From Oscillospiraceae bacterium (lineage in GTDB: Bacteria; Bacillota; Clostridia; Oscillospirales; Oscillospiraceae), in NCBI GenBank assembly GCA_910575695.1, contig CAJTGJ010000005.1, positions 23,993 to 87,992 on the forward strand: a stretch of DNA of 64,000 nt, given 5' to 3'. Under the pieces are notes generated by a model. It was not told the origin of the DNA, did no database searches, and saw nothing but the letters and a program-made list of their open reading frames with translations. Of the stretch, positions 8,873 through 16,019 are shown one piece after another. A program made the translations under genes and the position numbers. Every line of letters begins with the position of its first letter. Position 1 is the stretch's first letter.

Positions 8873-8913
8873 GACAGCTTCCGACGGGCTTTTTGAGTGC
8901 CGTACCCTATAAT
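8859..8913 (+). promoter_or_regulatory. Candidate Spo0A-controlled promoter of spoIIE
   Basis: A perfect TATAAT (8908-8913) lies 61 bp before the spoIIE start but has no good -35 box at 17 bp. That is what one expects of a Spo0A-activated promoter. CCTCGAA at 8859-8865 matches five of seven positions of the Spo0A box TGTCGAA. The -10 assignment is fair and the Spo0A box is weak. Confidence 0.4.
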
Positions 8914-8974
8914 GAAAGTGAAGCTACCATAATATGCGCGTTCTACTTAGGATATGACCACGGAGGGATCTGCA

Positions 8975-11305
8975 ATGACGGCAAATGAGGGGACAAAACG
9001 GGAAAAACGGGGGCGGAAGCTGTCCATCCCCATGGCGATGCGCCTGTCTGACTGCCTGGTGCGCTTTCTGCTTGCGGCGGTGCTGGCGGGGGCGGAGCTG
9101 ATGGGCGGACACGCCCTGTTCGCCCTGAGCTTTGTGGGCGTGTGCGGCCCGGGGCTGGAGGGTCTGGCGGCACTGCTGGGCGCGGCGCTGGGCTACCTGT
9201 CCTTCCGGGGGCTGATCGACGGCCTGCGGTACATCGCCGCGTCCATGATGGTATACGCCGTGGCGCTGGCTATGGGGGAGTTTGAACTCTACCGCCGCCC
9301 CTGGTTTATCCCGTCCGCCGCCGCCGCCCTCAACGCCCTGGTGGGCTTCGTCTACCAGTCCGCCGCCGGCTGGGGCCGGGGGGACGGCGTGGGCTTTGCC
9401 ACCGAGGTGGTGCTCACCGGCGGGATGGTGTACTTATACCGCCAAGCGCTGGACGGCTGGGAGAAGCGCCGCCCCAACGGGGAGATCAGCCTCCCCCAGG
9501 CGGCGGGGGCCCTCACCCTTGCCGCCACCCTGATGATGGCCCTGGCCCGGGTCACAGTGGCGGGGGGCTGTTCACTGGGCCAGACGCTGTGCATCCCGGT
9601 GGTGATGGTGGCGGCCTGGAAGGGAGGCGTGGGCTTCGGCGCCGCCGCCGGGGTGGCGGCAGGGCTGGCCATGGGCTTTTCCGCCGGACTGCCCGCCTAC
9701 TATACCCTGGTCTACGCCCTGCCCGGGCTGTTTACCGGGATCTTTTCCAGGCAGGGCCGTCTGATGTGCGCCCTGGCCTACGCCGTCAGCGCTTCGGCGG
9801 CGATTCTGTGGACCTGGGAGAGCGGCCCCGGCGCGGTGCTGGGCTGGGAGACAGCGGCGGGGGTGGCCATCTTTTTAATATTACCGGACAGGCTCCTGCG
9901 CCGCCTTGCCAGCCTGTCCCGGCAGGAGGCCCCGGAGCAGGACGATAACCGCGCCCGGGAGCTGGCCGCCCGCCGCCTGCGCCAGTCCGCCGAGGCGTTC
10001 CGGGCGGTGTCCGGGGGGCTGAGGGTGGCGTTCCAGGCCCCCGGCGCCCCCAACGACGGAGACGCCGCCAAGCTGTTCGACCGGGCGGCGGACAAGGTGT
10101 GCGTCAAGTGCAAGCAGAAGGACCGCTGCTGGCAGCGGGAGTACCAGGCCACCAAAACCGCCCTGTCCGACGCCCTCACCCCCATGCTGGACCGGGGGGA
10201 GGGGGCCATGGAGGACTTCCCGCCCCACTTCTCCAGCCGGTGCATCCGTTTTGACACCTTCCTCACCGCCGCCAACGGGGAGCTGTCCGCCATGCTCCAG
10301 CGGCGGCGGTACGACAGCCGGGTGCGGGAGAGCCGGGCTGCGGTGTGCGCCCAGTACAGCCACATGGCGGCGGTGCTGGACCGCACGGCGGCGGAGCTGG
10401 CCCAGGAGCCCGCGGTGGACGTGCGCCGCCAGCGGCTGGTGAAGCAGCGCATGGCGGCTCTGGGGCTGGAGGGCCGCTGTACGGTGTATTCCGACGCCTT
10501 CGGGCATTTGCAGATTGAAGTGGACGGCGGCGGCGCGGAGCAGCTGTGCCGGGAGGGGGAGATCGACCGGCTGTCCGCCCTGGTGGGCTGTCCCCTGCGG
10601 GAGGTGGACTGCGGGCGGGGCCATGCCCACCTGGGGCAGCGGGAGCCGCTGATGGCGGTGGCCGGGGTGGCGTCCGCCAACCGGGAGGGCCAGAGCGTCA
10701 GCGGCGACGCGGGCCTGTGGTTCAAGGACAGCGCCGGGAAGCTGAATTTCCTGCTGTGCGACGGCATGGGCAGCGGCGTGGAGGCCCGGGAGGACAGCGA
10801 CACCGCCCTGCGCCTGCTGGAAAAATTCCTCCGGGCGGGGCTGGAGCCGGAGGAGGCGCTGAACACCGTGGGGGAGGCCCTGGCTCTCCGGGGCGAGGAG
10901 GAGGGGGGCTTCACCACGGTGGACCTGCTGCAAATCGACCTGTTCAGCGGCAGGGGCGCGGTGTACAAGCTGGGGGCGGCCCCCACCTACCTGCGCCGGG
11001 GCGGCGTGGTGGAGCGGCTGGCGGGGGAATCCCTGCCCGCCGGGGTGTCCGCCGGGGCGGGGGGCATACCCGACGCCTTTGAGCTGGCGTTGGACGCGGG
11101 GGACTGCGTGCTGCTGGTGAGCGACGGCATCACCACCGGGCGGGACGACCGCTGGGTGCGGCAGCTTCTGGCGGAGTTCGACGGGCTGTCCCCCCAGGAG
11201 CTGGCGGGCCGGGTGCTGAAGGAGAGCGGCGGCAAGGCCGGGGGCGGGGATGACCGCACGGCAATCGCCATCAAGCTGGATGTACGGACACGGCCTGCCG
11301 GTTGA
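8975..11305 (+). CDS. spoIIE: Stage II sporulation protein E (SpoIIE phosphatase)
   Basis: The 776-residue protein has the SpoIIE layout. About ten hydrophobic segments fill residues 25-320, a central regulatory region includes the Cys-rich KVCVKCKQKDRCWQRE stretch, and a C-terminal PP2C-type phosphatase follows. Phosphatase landmarks are SGDAGLWFKDSAGKLNFLL, CDGMGSGVEA with the metal-binding Asp, VSDGITTG and GGDDRTAIAIKL. SpoIIE dephosphorylates SpoIIAA at the polar septum to release sigma-F in the forespore, and interacts with FtsZ. GGAGGG seven nt before ATG 8975 decides the start over the in-frame ATG at 8954. It marks the organism as an endospore former. Confidence 0.95.
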   Translation: MTANEGTKREKRGRKLSIPMAMRLSDCLVRFLLAAVLAGAELMGGHALFALSFVGVCGPGLEGLAALLGAALGYLSFRGLIDGLRYIAASMMVYAVALAMGEFELYRRPWFIPSAAAALNALVGFVYQSAAGWGRGDGVGFATEVVLTGGMVYLYRQALDGWEKRRPNGEISLPQAAGALTLAATLMMALARVTVAGGCSLGQTLCIPVVMVAAWKGGVGFGAAAGVAAGLAMGFSAGLPAYYTLVYALPGLFTGIFSRQGRLMCALAYAVSASAAILWTWESGPGAVLGWETAAGVAIFLILPDRLLRRLASLSRQEAPEQDDNRARELAARRLRQSAEAFRAVSGGLRVAFQAPGAPNDGDAAKLFDRAADKVCVKCKQKDRCWQREYQATKTALSDALTPMLDRGEGAMEDFPPHFSSRCIRFDTFLTAANGELSAMLQRRRYDSRVRESRAAVCAQYSHMAAVLDRTAAELAQEPAVDVRRQRLVKQRMAALGLEGRCTVYSDAFGHLQIEVDGGGAEQLCREGEIDRLSALVGCPLREVDCGRGHAHLGQREPLMAVAGVASANREGQSVSGDAGLWFKDSAGKLNFLLCDGMGSGVEAREDSDTALRLLEKFLRAGLEPEEALNTVGEALALRGEEEGGFTTVDLLQIDLFSGRGAVYKLGAAPTYLRRGGVVERLAGESLPAGVSAGAGGIPDAFELALDAGDCVLLVSDGITTGRDDRWVRQLLAEFDGLSPQELAGRVLKESGGKAGGGDDRTAIAIKLDVRTRPAG

Positions 11306-11313
11306 ATGGAAAA

Positions 11314-11334
11314 ACCGGGCCGTTTCGGCCCGGT
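11314..11334. terminator. Hairpin after spoIIE
   Basis: ACCGGGCCG and CGGCCCGGT form a perfect 9-bp stem with a TTT loop, 8 nt after the spoIIE stop. There is no T tract on the plus strand, but four As precede it, so it has a U tract only for minus-strand transcripts. Confidence 0.5.
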
Positions 11335-11352
11335 CAATGGGAGCGGTATATC

Positions 11353-11396
11353 GAACGGGGACAAATCATACGGCCCATAATTGAACGGGGACAAAT
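11353..11396 (+). repeat. Two direct copies of a 14-bp motif
   Basis: GAACGGGGACAAAT occurs at 11353-11366 and again at 11383-11396, exactly 30 bp apart. The second copy is preceded by TT and the first by TC. The pair sits between the spoIIE terminator and the inverted repeat. It could be an old mobile-element end or a protein-binding array; no transposase is nearby. Confidence 0.7.
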
Positions 11397-11402
11397 AAGG
11401 CC

Positions 11403-11478
11403 GTAGGGGAGGGGCTTGCCCCTCCCGTTCCACCCGCTCTGCTCTCTGTACCCCGGGAGGGGCAAGCCCCTCCCCTAC
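11403..11478. repeat. Inverted repeat with self-complementary 25-bp arms
   Basis: Arms 11403-11427 and 11454-11478 are perfect reverse complements (GTAGGGGAGGGGCTTGCCCC plus five bases), separated by 26 bp. Each arm is also nearly palindromic around a TT centre. It lies just downstream of the small XRE gene and could fold as a long hairpin or a cruciform of two small hairpins. This architecture resembles dispersed REP or MITE-like elements. Confidence 0.8.
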
Positions 11479-11484
11479 ATGGAA

Positions 11485-11682
11485 TCAGGGAACATATAAC
11501 AACACATCCTCCACCCTGCAATCCAGCATTCTGCAAATATCGTCCAATGTGGCGGTGGAAATATTGCGGTTGTGCTTCAAGGAATCCAACGTCCCCCGGC
11601 TGAAATTGAAATCTTTAATCAGTGTATACGTGGTGATGTTTTTCTTCCGCATGGTTTCCCATAACGGCTCATAAGAAATCAC
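11485..11682 (-). CDS. Small XRE-family DNA-binding regulator
   Basis: The 65-residue protein is a single HTH_3/Cro domain from MISYEPLWETMRKKNITTYT to the C-terminus. It belongs to the very common Firmicute group that begins MISYEPLW and ends in C-R-x-E-D-V-x-x-Y-x-P. I use the GTG ending at 11682 because homologues start there and the G-rich AAGGGGG site is then 9 nt away. The GTG at 11691 would abut that site. It probably binds DNA as a dimer. It diverges from the hypothetical gene at 11777, which it may regulate. Confidence 0.85.
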   Translation of the reverse strand: MISYEPLWETMRKKNITTYTLIKDFNFSRGTLDSLKHNRNISTATLDDICRMLDCRVEDVLLYVP

Positions 11683-11728
11683 AAGAAGCACCCCCTTGCG
11701 ACTTCTATTATATTTTGCTGATTATTAC

Positions 11729-11757
11729 TTGAATATTCCCGAAATACCGGGTATAAT
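11729..11757 (+). promoter_or_regulatory. Sigma-A promoter of the gene at 11777
   Basis: TTGAAT (11729-11734) and a perfect TATAAT (11752-11757) are 17 bp apart, 19 bp before the start codon. A minus-strand TATAAT at 11707-11712 could serve the divergent XRE gene, so the promoters may compete or share an operator. Confidence 0.75.
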
Positions 11758-11776
11758 GGGGATGAGGTGAGCAGAA

Positions 11777-12013
11777 ATGAACGACCCAACAGCAAAGCAA
11801 ATATACGCCAAGGCCATCGGCGAGCTGGCCCTCTCCTATCTGGAATCCTTCGGCTGTCCTGCCATTACAAACCTTGCAGAATCCCGTGCGCTGACTGTGA
11901 TTTCCAAAATTAAAGGTATTCTGGACGCAGAGGATCTGGATGAATCAGACAGCTACGGGAACATCATGGCTCTTGTGGCGGAGTTCTACTCGCAGGGCTT
12001 CTGTTCCGAGTAA
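11777..12013 (+). CDS. Small hypothetical protein
   Basis: The 78-residue acidic protein begins MNDPTAKQIYAKAIGELALS and ends in FCSE. It is mostly helical by composition, with no signal peptide, membrane segment or cysteine motif that I recognise. GAGGTGAG precedes the ATG, a strong promoter lies upstream and a clean terminator downstream, so it is an independent expressed unit. Its divergence from a small XRE regulator suggests a regulator/target pair. Toxin-antitoxin function is possible but nothing in the sequence shows it. Confidence 0.72.
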   Translation: MNDPTAKQIYAKAIGELALSYLESFGCPAITNLAESRALTVISKIKGILDAEDLDESDSYGNIMALVAEFYSQGFCSE

Positions 12014-12031
12014 CCTTCAAAAATAAACGCA

Positions 12032-12065
12032 GGCCCGGCGCTCCCAGATTGGGAAGCGCCGGGCC
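12032..12065. terminator. Convergent terminator
   Basis: GGCCCGGCGCTCCC and GGGAAGCGCCGGGCC form a long stem with one bulged base and an AGATT loop. TTTTATTT follows on the plus strand and the complement of AAAATAAA on the minus strand, so it serves both the small gene at 11777 and the MerR gene. Confidence 0.85.
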
Positions 12066-12072
12066 ATCCGTT

Positions 12073-12807
12073 TTATTTCCCGCAGTACGCCGCGATGGCG
12101 CCGCTCATCGTTTGGGCGGTGCCGGGACCGTATTTGTCCAGGCTCTCCCTGAACTTCGGGTCGTTGACGTACATCTGCCCCAGACAGGCCAGGATGCCGT
12201 CGGTACAGTTGTAGTGATACAGGGTGATATGCTCCTGCCAGCGCTTTACCAGGGCCATGGCCTCCTCCCCTTCCGGGTCGGTACACGCGCCGAACGCCTG
12301 GAAAATTTCCTCCTGCTCCGCCAAAATCCGCGCCTCCTGCTCGGGTGTGTATCGGGCGTGCTTCGCCCGGCTCTCCAGAAACGCCTCGGTGTTGCCCCAG
12401 CGCTCCGCCGCCTCCTGGGCGTACTGTTCCTTTACCGCCTCCCAGTCCGCCTGGGTGGGCTTGGGCCGTTCTTCGTACATTGCGATTCCTCCAATCGTCT
12501 CGTCTACCAGCCGCAGCATATCATCCAGCCGCTGCCGCTTCATCAGCAGCAGCCTCCGGTGCTTTTGCAGGGCTTCGGTTCTGTCGTGATCGGGGGCGCT
12601 CAGGATGTGCCCGATCTGCTCCAGCGGCACGTCCAGCTCACGGTAAAACAGGATCTGCTGCAAAGACGCCATGGCTCCCTCGTCGTAAAACCGGTATCCG
12701 GCCATGGTGGTCTCCGACGGTTTCAGCAGTCCGATCTCATCGTAATAGTGCAGTGTCCGCACACTGACACCGGCTCGTTTCGCCGCCTGGCTGACGGATA
12801 ATCTCAT
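12073..12807 (-). CDS. MerR-family regulator with TipAS ligand-binding domain
   Basis: The 244-residue protein has a MerR winged helix at residues 1-70 (LSVSQAAKRAGVSVRTLHYY) and a long coiled-coil dimerisation helix. A C-terminal TipAS-like all-helical domain follows at about 130-244, marked by WGNTEAFLESRAKHARYTPE and YVNDPKFRESLDKYGPGTA. TipAS domains bind thiopeptide-like or other large hydrophobic drugs, and the regulator then activates its own promoter by twisting DNA. The promoter here has the tell-tale long spacer. No drug transporter is adjacent, so autoregulation and distant targets are likely. AGGAGG sits about 10 nt before the ATG. Confidence 0.92.
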   Translation of the reverse strand: MRLSVSQAAKRAGVSVRTLHYYDEIGLLKPSETTMAGYRFYDEGAMASLQQILFYRELDVPLEQIGHILSAPDHDRTEALQKHRRLLLMKRQRLDDMLRLVDETIGGIAMYEERPKPTQADWEAVKEQYAQEAAERWGNTEAFLESRAKHARYTPEQEARILAEQEEIFQAFGACTDPEGEEAMALVKRWQEHITLYHYNCTDGILACLGQMYVNDPKFRESLDKYGPGTAQTMSGAIAAYCGK

Positions 12808-12829
12808 CTCTGTTCGCCTCCTGAGAAAG

Positions 12830-12860
12830 AATATACGCTATGACGCGGCGTCAGTGTCAA
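12830..12860 (-). promoter_or_regulatory. MerR-type promoter with 19-bp spacer and central dyad
   Basis: On the minus strand a perfect TTGACA (12855-12860) and TATATT (12830-12835) are 19 bp apart, the over-long spacing of MerR-activated promoters. The spacer carries the inverted repeat TGACG-CCG-CGTCA (12841-12853), a fit for the regulator dimer. It drives the TipAS-type gene itself. Confidence 0.8.
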
Positions 12861-13235
12861 GAGGTTTTTCCAAAAAATTTCCGCGCCCCCCGCGCGCGAG
12901 AGACGTCTCAAAACCGTCCCGGCAAATCTTCCGCCGCCCGCCCCGGGGGCCAAACCGTTTTGGCATATGCAGAATATTATAATTGGCACTTGCAATCTCG
13001 ATTCGCATCAAGATATAATAAAAACAATCATTCCCCAGCGGTGCATTCTATGCAATCCGCCCATAACGCCGGCCGGGAATTCCGGCCCTACCGGATTGGA
13101 CTATGGCAAAAAAAGATTATGGCACTTTCTGAACCGGGGAACTTCTGCTATAATTTACAAAAAATTTAAAAACTATCGCGGTGGAGTACGGTTGTTTTCG
13201 CAAAACAGAGGAACGTGGCGGCGGAGGAACACGGC
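12861..13235. other. Intergenic region between the MerR and GntR-type regulators
   Basis: About 375 bp hold no convincing gene; the short open frames here have no ribosome-binding sites. TATAAT at 13149-13154 with a poor TTTCTG 17 bp upstream may be the promoter of the gene at 13236. A C+G-rich patch at 12885-12960 is unexplained. Confidence 0.5.
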
Positions 13236-14669
13236 ATGAATATCAAAATCAACCGCAACAGTCAAACTCCCATCTACCTTCAAATGAAGTGCGCCATCCA
13301 GAACCTGATTTTGTCGGGCGAGCTCAGCCAGGGGTACAAAATGCCGGCGGAGCGGAAGCTGGCGGAGGAACTGAGCGTACATCGGAATACCGTGGTCAAG
13401 GCCTACGGCGAGCTGGTGGACGCGGGCTATCTGATCGTGTCCCAGAAACGGCCCAAGGGCTATTTCGTGAAGGAAATCGCCGACGACGGCGTTCAGTTCA
13501 ACCGGTTTTTCCCCCTGGAAAAGATGATACGCTACCATTTCAACGAAAAGGAAAAGCTGTTCCTGGACCTGTTCAGCCGGTCCGACGACAAGCGGTATAT
13601 CTCCATGGGCGGGCTGGTCATCAGCGAGGACGCCTACCCCAGGGAGGGGCTGGCGGAGATCATCCGGGACATGGGCCACGGCTCGAAGAACGAGGCGGAG
13701 CGCATCAAGAAAAACATCTGCTCCGTGCTGTTCAGGGAAAATATGTACATCCGGCCCAAAAACATACAGCTCGTCTCGGAGACAAACCAGGCGCTGAACC
13801 ATATCATGACGCTCTACCTGCAAAAGGGCGACTGCGTGGCAGCGGAGGAGCCGGTGGTGCCCGACAACGCCAGCATCTTCCGCAACAAGGGGATCAACCT
13901 GATCACCGTGCCCATGGAGGCGGACGGCATGGACCTGTCCCAGCTGGAGGCGGTCATCAAGAAATTCGCCCCCAAATTTATCTATACCATGCCCAATTAC
14001 CACAACCCCACGGGGATCGTGATGTCCCTGGAGAAGCGGAAAAAGCTGCTGGAGCTGGCGGGAAAATTCTGCATCCCCATCATCGAGGAGGATTCCCAGC
14101 GGGATTTCCGGTACGAGGGGATCCGGCTCCCCAGCCTGTATTCCCTGGACCGCTACCGCTCGGTGATTTACATCGATTCCTTTACCCTGACCTTCCCCCA
14201 CGGGATCAAGACGGGCTATCTTGTAGGGCCCGCCGATCTGATCGAAACCCTTGGGCGGCTGGTGGTCGTGGATGAGACCACCACCAGCAGCGTGGGGCAG
14301 TACCTGCTCAACGAATACATCGAGCGGGGCTATTTTGACAAGCACATCCACAGCCTTGCCCGGCACTACGCCCGGAAACGGGACCTTTTGTGCCAGGGGC
14401 TGGACCGGATCGCCGGGCAGGGCATCCACTATACGAAGCCCAGAGGCGGGCTTCTGCTCTGGTGTTCGCTGGAGGAGCACATCAATGAGCGCAGGCTGTT
14501 CCAGGAGGCGGAGCAGCGGAATCTGCTGATTATGCCGGGTTTTCTGTTTTATCCCGAGGGGTATGAGGGAGCCGGCCACGTCAGATTGTCCTATTCCAAT
14601 ATCAGCGACGAGGATATTGAAAAGGGCGTTCAAATTCTCAGCGAGGCGCTGGAGCGCAGCGCGGAATAA
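13236..14669 (+). CDS. GntR/MocR-type regulator with degenerate aminotransferase domain
   Basis: The 477-residue protein joins a GntR winged helix (residues 10-80, MPAERKLAEELSVHRNTVVK) to a class-I aminotransferase fold. In MocR/GabR regulators the fold holds PLP through a lysine in a GTFSK-S/T-L block. Here the block reads DSFTLTFPHGIKTGY, placing Leu318 where the lysine should be. The EDDYDxEFRY block has become EEDSQRDFRY, and the TSGxQQAL block reads VSETNQALN, so PLP binding is probably lost or altered. GGAGGAA before ATG 13236 decides the start over GTG 13215. It is 15 nt upstream of an amidohydrolase and a transporter, which it most likely controls. Confidence 0.88.
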   Translation: MNIKINRNSQTPIYLQMKCAIQNLILSGELSQGYKMPAERKLAEELSVHRNTVVKAYGELVDAGYLIVSQKRPKGYFVKEIADDGVQFNRFFPLEKMIRYHFNEKEKLFLDLFSRSDDKRYISMGGLVISEDAYPREGLAEIIRDMGHGSKNEAERIKKNICSVLFRENMYIRPKNIQLVSETNQALNHIMTLYLQKGDCVAAEEPVVPDNASIFRNKGINLITVPMEADGMDLSQLEAVIKKFAPKFIYTMPNYHNPTGIVMSLEKRKKLLELAGKFCIPIIEEDSQRDFRYEGIRLPSLYSLDRYRSVIYIDSFTLTFPHGIKTGYLVGPADLIETLGRLVVVDETTTSSVGQYLLNEYIERGYFDKHIHSLARHYARKRDLLCQGLDRIAGQGIHYTKPRGGLLLWCSLEEHINERRLFQEAEQRNLLIMPGFLFYPEGYEGAGHVRLSYSNISDEDIEKGVQILSEALERSAE

Positions 14670-14684
14670 GTCAGGAGGGAGCAA

Positions 14685-15974
14685 ATGAATCAAATAGCAG
14701 CATACCGCAGGGAGTTCCACAAGTACCCCGAGAACGGCTGGCGGGAGTTCCGCACCAGCGCCAGAGTGGCCGAGCTGCTCACCGGGATGGGTTACGATGT
14801 GGCCATGGGGCCGGACGTGATCGAGCCGGACAGCGTGGGGGAGCCGGAACGCCTGAGCGGAGAGCAGGTCCGGCGTGAGATGGAGCGGGCGGTCCGTCAG
14901 GGGGCCAGCCCGGAGTTTGTGGACAGGACCAGGGGGTGGCCCGGGGTGATGGCCGTCCTCGACACCGGGCGGGAGGGCCCGGTGACCGCCATGCGGTTCG
15001 AGATGGACTGCCTGCCCTACGAGGAGCCCCGGAAGGAAGGGTACCGGCCCTTTGACGAGGACTATCTTTCCCGCAACCCGGAATCGGTACACGCCTGCGG
15101 GCACGACGGCCACACCGCCATCGGCCTGGGCATCGCCAGTGAGCTGATGAAGCGGAAGGACCGCCTCAAGGGAAAGATCAAGCTGTTTTTCCAGCCCGCC
15201 GAGGAGACCTTCTACGGGGCCCAGTCCATCGTGGACAAGGGGCATCTGGACGACGTGATGAATTTCCTGGCGGTGCATATCGCCCTGGGCGCGGACAACA
15301 AGCCGCTGGAGTCCAACACCATCGCCTGCGGGTGCCGGGATTTCCTCAGCGACCGGCAGATCGACGTGTATCTGGAGGGCCGGGCGGCCCATCCCTGCGG
15401 CGCGTCCCAGGAGGGAAAAAACGCCCTGCTGGCGGCCTGCTCCGCCGCGCTGAACATACACAGCATCGCCCCCCACGAGAAGGGGCTGTGCCGGGTGAAC
15501 GTGGGGGAGATCCACGCGGGCGTGTGCGCCAACACCATCGCCCCCAACGCGATGATGCGGATCGAGTACCGGGGGCAGGAGCCCGAGATCTCCGCCTATG
15601 TGGGCCAGAGGATCTTCGACATCCTGGAAGGGACCGCCAAGGCATACGGCCTCACCTATCACTATGTGGACTACGGCGAGGTGCCCGCGGGGGCCAGCGA
15701 CTACGCCATGATGGAGGTGGTCCAGCGGGCCGCCCGGAAGGTGCCCTGGTTCAAGACCGTGTACTTTGAGGGGAATGTAGGCGGTACGGACGATGCGGCG
15801 GTCATGCTGACCAAGGTGCAGCAGAACGGCGGGATCGGGGCCTATGTGGGCATTGGGGCGGACACCACCGGGCCGGTGCACAACCCGGAATTTGATTTTG
15901 ACGAGGACTGCCTGCCCGCCGCGGTGGAACTGTGCCTGTACGCTCTGGAGGAGCTTCACGGGGCGAGCGAATAA
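14685..15974 (+). CDS. M20 family amidohydrolase (AbgA/HipO-like)
   Basis: The 429-residue protein is an M20D metallo-amidohydrolase. It opens with YRREFHKYPENGWREFRTS, has the metal ligands in HACGHDGH (residues 136-143) and FFQPAEETFYGAQ, and a dimerisation domain in the middle (IDVYLEGRAAHPCGASQEGK). Length and the VHACGHD spacing resemble AbgA, which cleaves p-aminobenzoyl-glutamate, and related N-acyl-amino-acid hydrolases. The true substrate is unknown. CAGGAGGGAG precedes ATG. With the MFS transporter downstream and the regulator upstream it forms an uptake-and-hydrolysis operon for some N-acylated compound. Confidence 0.9.
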   Translation: MNQIAAYRREFHKYPENGWREFRTSARVAELLTGMGYDVAMGPDVIEPDSVGEPERLSGEQVRREMERAVRQGASPEFVDRTRGWPGVMAVLDTGREGPVTAMRFEMDCLPYEEPRKEGYRPFDEDYLSRNPESVHACGHDGHTAIGLGIASELMKRKDRLKGKIKLFFQPAEETFYGAQSIVDKGHLDDVMNFLAVHIALGADNKPLESNTIACGCRDFLSDRQIDVYLEGRAAHPCGASQEGKNALLAACSAALNIHSIAPHEKGLCRVNVGEIHAGVCANTIAPNAMMRIEYRGQEPEISAYVGQRIFDILEGTAKAYGLTYHYVDYGEVPAGASDYAMMEVVQRAARKVPWFKTVYFEGNVGGTDDAAVMLTKVQQNGGIGAYVGIGADTTGPVHNPEFDFDEDCLPAAVELCLYALEELHGASE

Positions 15975-16019
15975 ACGAGAAAAGCAGAGACGCGGTAAAA
16001 AAAGAGGAGGTAAAAGAAA

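Noticed and set aside
11777-12013. XRE gene and small protein as a toxin-antitoxin pair
   Set aside because: The genes are divergent and the small protein has no toxin-family signature; only a regulator/target link is reasonable.
13173-15959. Very long open frame (928 codons) on the minus strand
   Set aside because: It lies opposite the regulator and amidohydrolase genes, has no ribosome-binding site, and its His/Gly/Pro/Val-rich composition is that of antisense GC-rich DNA.
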